Assembly: GCA_013139905.1 (NCBI GenBank)
Contig: WSZW01000017.1
Span: forward strand, 1-15,667
Reading direction: 5' to 3'
Length of the DNA stretch: 15,667 bases
Origin: an archaeon
GTDB lineage: Archaea > EX4484-52 > B79-G9
Of the stretch, positions 13,868 through 15,667 are shown in pieces. The notes beneath the pieces are model-generated. The model was not told the DNA's origin. It was given only the letters and a program-made list of their open reading frames with translations, and did no database searches. Numbering within the stretch: position 1 is the stretch's first letter; each line of letters starts with the position of its first letter. The translations under genes and the position numbers were made by a program.

Positions 13868-13886
13868 TTTATGGGTCGGCGTTAAA

Positions 13887-14714
13887 ATGAATCCTTATAT
13901 TGATATTATAAGGCCGCTTAATTGCCTTATGATTGTATTTACCGTATTACTTAGTGCGTATATTGGTTATGCATCAACAGGAATGACAATCATATATCTT
14001 GATGTTATTATTGCAATTATTATAACATTTCTTATTTTTTCCGGCGGAAACGTCATAAATGATTATTTTGATGTTGAAGTTGACAAGATAAATCGTCCAA
14101 ACAGACCAATTCCAAGCGGCAAAATTTCAGAAAAAACAGCATATAATCTTGCAATTGCATTTTTCTTAATTGCCGGTGGTTTAAGCACGTTATTAAATCC
14201 GTACGCAATGATAATTGTTTGGGTAAATATTTTCTTCGTATATCTTTACTCTAAAATAAAAGAAAAGACACCATATGGTAGTCTTTTTGTTGGTTATTTT
14301 GTTGGTTCTGCATTCCTTTTTGGCGGAGTTGTTGCAAATATCACATCTTTAAACGTATTGGGCATCTTGGCGATTCTTGCATTCTTAAGCAATGTTGCGC
14401 GTGAAATTACCAAAGATATAGAGGATGTAGATGGCGACAAATACAAAAAGACCACACTTGCAACTTATTATGATGATAGAACAGCAGGAACTATTTCTGC
14501 CGTTCTTCTTTTTGTTACGATTCTAATCAGTGTACTTCCGGCTCCCTATATGAATGAATATTATTTATACCTGATTGCCGTTGCAGACATGCTTTTTGCA
14601 TATTCAGCATACCGTATGATTAATAACCCAAAAGAACATGCATCCGAAATGCAGAAATTCGAGAAAATCGGAATGATTGTAGCATTAATTGCATTTTTTG
14701 CAGGAATTATTTGA
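13887..14714 (+). CDS. UbiA-family prenyltransferase, probable digeranylgeranylglyceryl phosphate synthase
   Basis: 275-residue polytopic membrane enzyme of the UbiA superfamily, with about eight hydrophobic segments. The first Asp-rich motif NDYFDVEVDKINRPNRPIPSG and the second REITKDIEDVDGDK, which bind Mg-diphosphate, are both intact. The N-terminus (IDIIRPLNCLMIVFTV) and the exact INRPNRPIPSG block match archaeal geranylgeranylglycerol-phosphate geranylgeranyltransferase (EC 2.5.1.42), which adds the second isoprenoid chain to make the archaeal membrane lipid precursor. Its presence suggests the host makes its own ether lipids rather than depending entirely on a partner, as some DPANN archaea do. 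ATG 13887 is preferred over GTG 13857, which overlaps L40e. Second gene after L40e. Confidence 0.88.
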   Translation: MNPYIDIIRPLNCLMIVFTVLLSAYIGYASTGMTIIYLDVIIAIIITFLIFSGGNVINDYFDVEVDKINRPNRPIPSGKISEKTAYNLAIAFFLIAGGLSTLLNPYAMIIVWVNIFFVYLYSKIKEKTPYGSLFVGYFVGSAFLFGGVVANITSLNVLGILAILAFLSNVAREITKDIEDVDGDKYKKTTLATYYDDRTAGTISAVLLFVTILISVLPAPYMNEYYLYLIAVADMLFAYSAYRMINNPKEHASEMQKFEKIGMIVALIAFFAGII

Positions 14715-14764
14715 TTATATGGATATCAAATACATTTGTACGTTTTAGCAATCTATAAATACCA

Positions 14765-14826
14765 TACCTCTTTATAAAGTTATCCACCCATTTAAGTGTG
14801 TATAATAAAGAGACATATAAGAGGTA
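14765..14826. repeat. Inverted repeat in the UbiA-rrp4 intergenic region
   Basis: TACCTCTT(T)ATA at 14765-14776 pairs with TATAAGAGGTA at 14816-14826: 8 bp perfect, one bulged T, then 3 bp more, around a 39-nt loop. It could be a 3'-end structure of the UbiA transcript or part of an RNA. Confidence 0.4.
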
Positions 14827-14860
14827 CATTCTAAAATCGCATAAGATTTTTAAAAACCTT

Positions 14861-14958
14861 TTTAAGGGAAAAGGCGTTATAGCAATAACAAATAACATAT
14901 CGATACTAAATATATACGAAATATCAAAACGAATTATTTATATTCAATTTCCCTTAAA
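14861..14958. repeat. Perfect 11-bp inverted repeat TTTAAGGGAAA/TTTCCCTTAAA
   Basis: The arms are at 14861-14871 and 14948-14958 with 76 nt between. The left arm can instead form a local hairpin with CCTT at 14857-14860, so two exclusive folds are possible. The right arm lies 33 nt before the rrp4 ATG, near its predicted transcription start. Outside these repeats 14715-14991 is plain AT-rich sequence. Confidence 0.45.
14934..14947 (+). promoter_or_regulatory. TATA-like element for rrp4
   Basis: The motif attatttatattca is centred near 14940, predicting a start near 14967. The SD GGTGA at 14983-14987 then sits 4 nt before the ATG. Confidence 0.35.
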
Positions 14959-14991
14959 TCTCAAAAAAATAATTAATTTAAAGGTGAATAA

Positions 14992-15667
14992 ATGGATCAC
15001 AAAATTACAAAAACAAAAATAGAAAATACAAATGATGAATCTGTTAAAGCAACAGATACTAAACCAAAAACAGAAAAACAAAATACTCCAAAACAAACAA
15101 TTGTATATCCTGGATGCGTACTTGCAGATAGCATGGAAGTATTACCGGGTACTGGAGCATTTCGAGAAGGAAGCAAAATAATCTCAAAGATTGTTGGTAT
15201 TTCAAGAACTTCCGGAAGTGTAATATCCGTAAATGCACTTAGCGGGATATACAACCCACAACCTCGCGATTATGTTATCGCAGAAGTAACCGACATTGGT
15301 TTTTCCAATTGGTCAATTGATGTTGGCGGACCATACGACGCTATGATGTCCACAAATGATGTTCGAGAATTCGTTGAGAGAAACGGCGATTTAACAAAAT
15401 ACTATGACATTGGCGATTTATTATTCTGTGTTGTTAGCGGCGTTACGAAAACAAAATTTGTAAATGTAAGCACAAAAGACCCTAAAGCAAGAAAACTTAA
15501 AGGCGGACTTCTTACAAACATAACCCCTAATAAAGTTCCAAGACTTATTGGAAAACAAGGATCTATGATTGGCATGATCAAGGACAAAACAAAATGCTTC
15601 ATCTCTGTTGGACAAAACGGAAGAATCTGGATTAAAGGCGACTTTGAACAAATTGCAGCAAGAGCAG
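14992..15667 (+). CDS. rrp4: Exosome RNA-binding subunit Rrp4 (3'-truncated by window edge)
   Basis: 225 residues are visible and the frame is open to the end. Rrp4 forms part of the RNA-binding cap of the archaeal exosome, feeding RNA to the Rrp41-Rrp42 ring for 3'-5' degradation or tailing. Domains in order: an N-terminal beta domain from YPGCVLADSMEVLPGTGAF (about 39-95), an S1 domain (about 96-165, VIAEVTDIGFSNWSIDVGG) and a KH domain with the VPRLIGKQGSM signature (about 180 onward). A Lys/Thr/Asn-rich extension of about 35 residues precedes the usual start and is unusual for the family. ATG 14992 is supported by the SD GGTGA 4 nt upstream. In archaea rrp4 usually precedes rrp41 and rrp42, which would lie beyond the window. 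Confidence 0.92.
   Translation, partial: MDHKITKTKIENTNDESVKATDTKPKTEKQNTPKQTIVYPGCVLADSMEVLPGTGAFREGSKIISKIVGISRTSGSVISVNALSGIYNPQPRDYVIAEVTDIGFSNWSIDVGGPYDAMMSTNDVREFVERNGDLTKYYDIGDLLFCVVSGVTKTKFVNVSTKDPKARKLKGGLLTNITPNKVPRLIGKQGSMIGMIKDKTKCFISVGQNGRIWIKGDFEQIAARA

Noticed and set aside
13857..13886. GTG start for UbiA overlapping L40e
   Set aside because: ATG 13887 gives the N-terminus expected for the family; the GTG belongs to the L40e coding sequence.
14798..15022. 74-codon plus-strand frame with GTG start spanning the rrp4 spacer
   Set aside because: It runs over the rrp4 SD and start in another frame, lacks an SD, and has only AT-driven Ile/Lys/Asn composition.
1..15667. CRISPR arrays, insertion sequences, rRNA genes, toxin-antitoxin or defence cassettes
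   Set aside because: Looked for spaced direct repeats, transposase motifs and paired small genes; none seen. The repeats found are coding low complexity or short inverted repeats.

Overview
The window looks like a piece of an AT-rich archaeal genome, most likely from a small-genome DPANN-type lineage (a Woesearchaeota/Nanoarchaeota-like affiliation is my inference, not shown by the sequence). The archaeal evidence is direct. There is a tRNA with a bulge-helix-bulge intron, the archaeal exosome subunit Rrp4, ribosomal protein L40e, an archaeal ether-lipid UbiA-family prenyltransferase, an archaeal XRE-type regulator and a DRG-type GTPase. Most genes have a TATA box about 25-40 bp before the start, giving leaderless or very short leaders, and several have a GGTGAT/GTGGT-type Shine-Dalgarno (SD) site about 10 nt before the start.

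Layout. 1-2554 is the 3' part of a giant sequon-rich cell-surface protein with one membrane span and a lysine-rich cytoplasmic tail. 2641-4660 holds a convergent pair: a short GH15 glucoamylase-like hydrolase (+) and a mannosyl-3-phosphoglycerate-phosphatase-like HAD enzyme (-). 4916-6976 is a two-gene secreted/surface-protein operon. 7072-8610 is an unrecognised winged-helix protein, convergent with a DRG GTPase (8613-9716, -). 9766-12135 (-) reads as an operon: XRE regulator, then an AstE/AspA-type metallohydrolase, then a Nudix gene broken by a stop codon in its catalytic box. An intron-containing tRNA-Ile(UAU) follows at 12234-12356 (+). Then come a probable decayed small gene (12407-12646, -), an orphan protein (12656-13456, +), an L40e-UbiA pair (13688-14714, +), a structured-looking intergenic region, and the 5' part of rrp4 running off the end. 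No gene-free stretch exceeds 300 bases. The largest are about 12357-12655, 14715-14991, 4661-4915 and 13457-13687.

How the genes work together. The surface genes build the envelope, and the UbiA enzyme makes the membrane ether lipid. The GH15/HAD pair handles carbohydrate or solute metabolism. The tRNA, L40e, DRG and Rrp4 genes serve translation and RNA turnover.

Most notable observations: (i) two genes, the secreted protein at 4.9 kb and L40e, have an SD and homology-consistent N-terminus that point to AUA and AUC as start codons; (ii) the tRNA reads AUA through a UAU anticodon, which is rare in archaea; (iii) the Nudix gene has TAA precisely where a metal-binding glutamate should be; (iv) palindromes sit on the predicted transcription starts of the HAD and XRE genes; (v) a perfect 11-bp inverted repeat with a competing local hairpin lies upstream of rrp4. 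I did not find a clear new multi-gene defence or mobile system.
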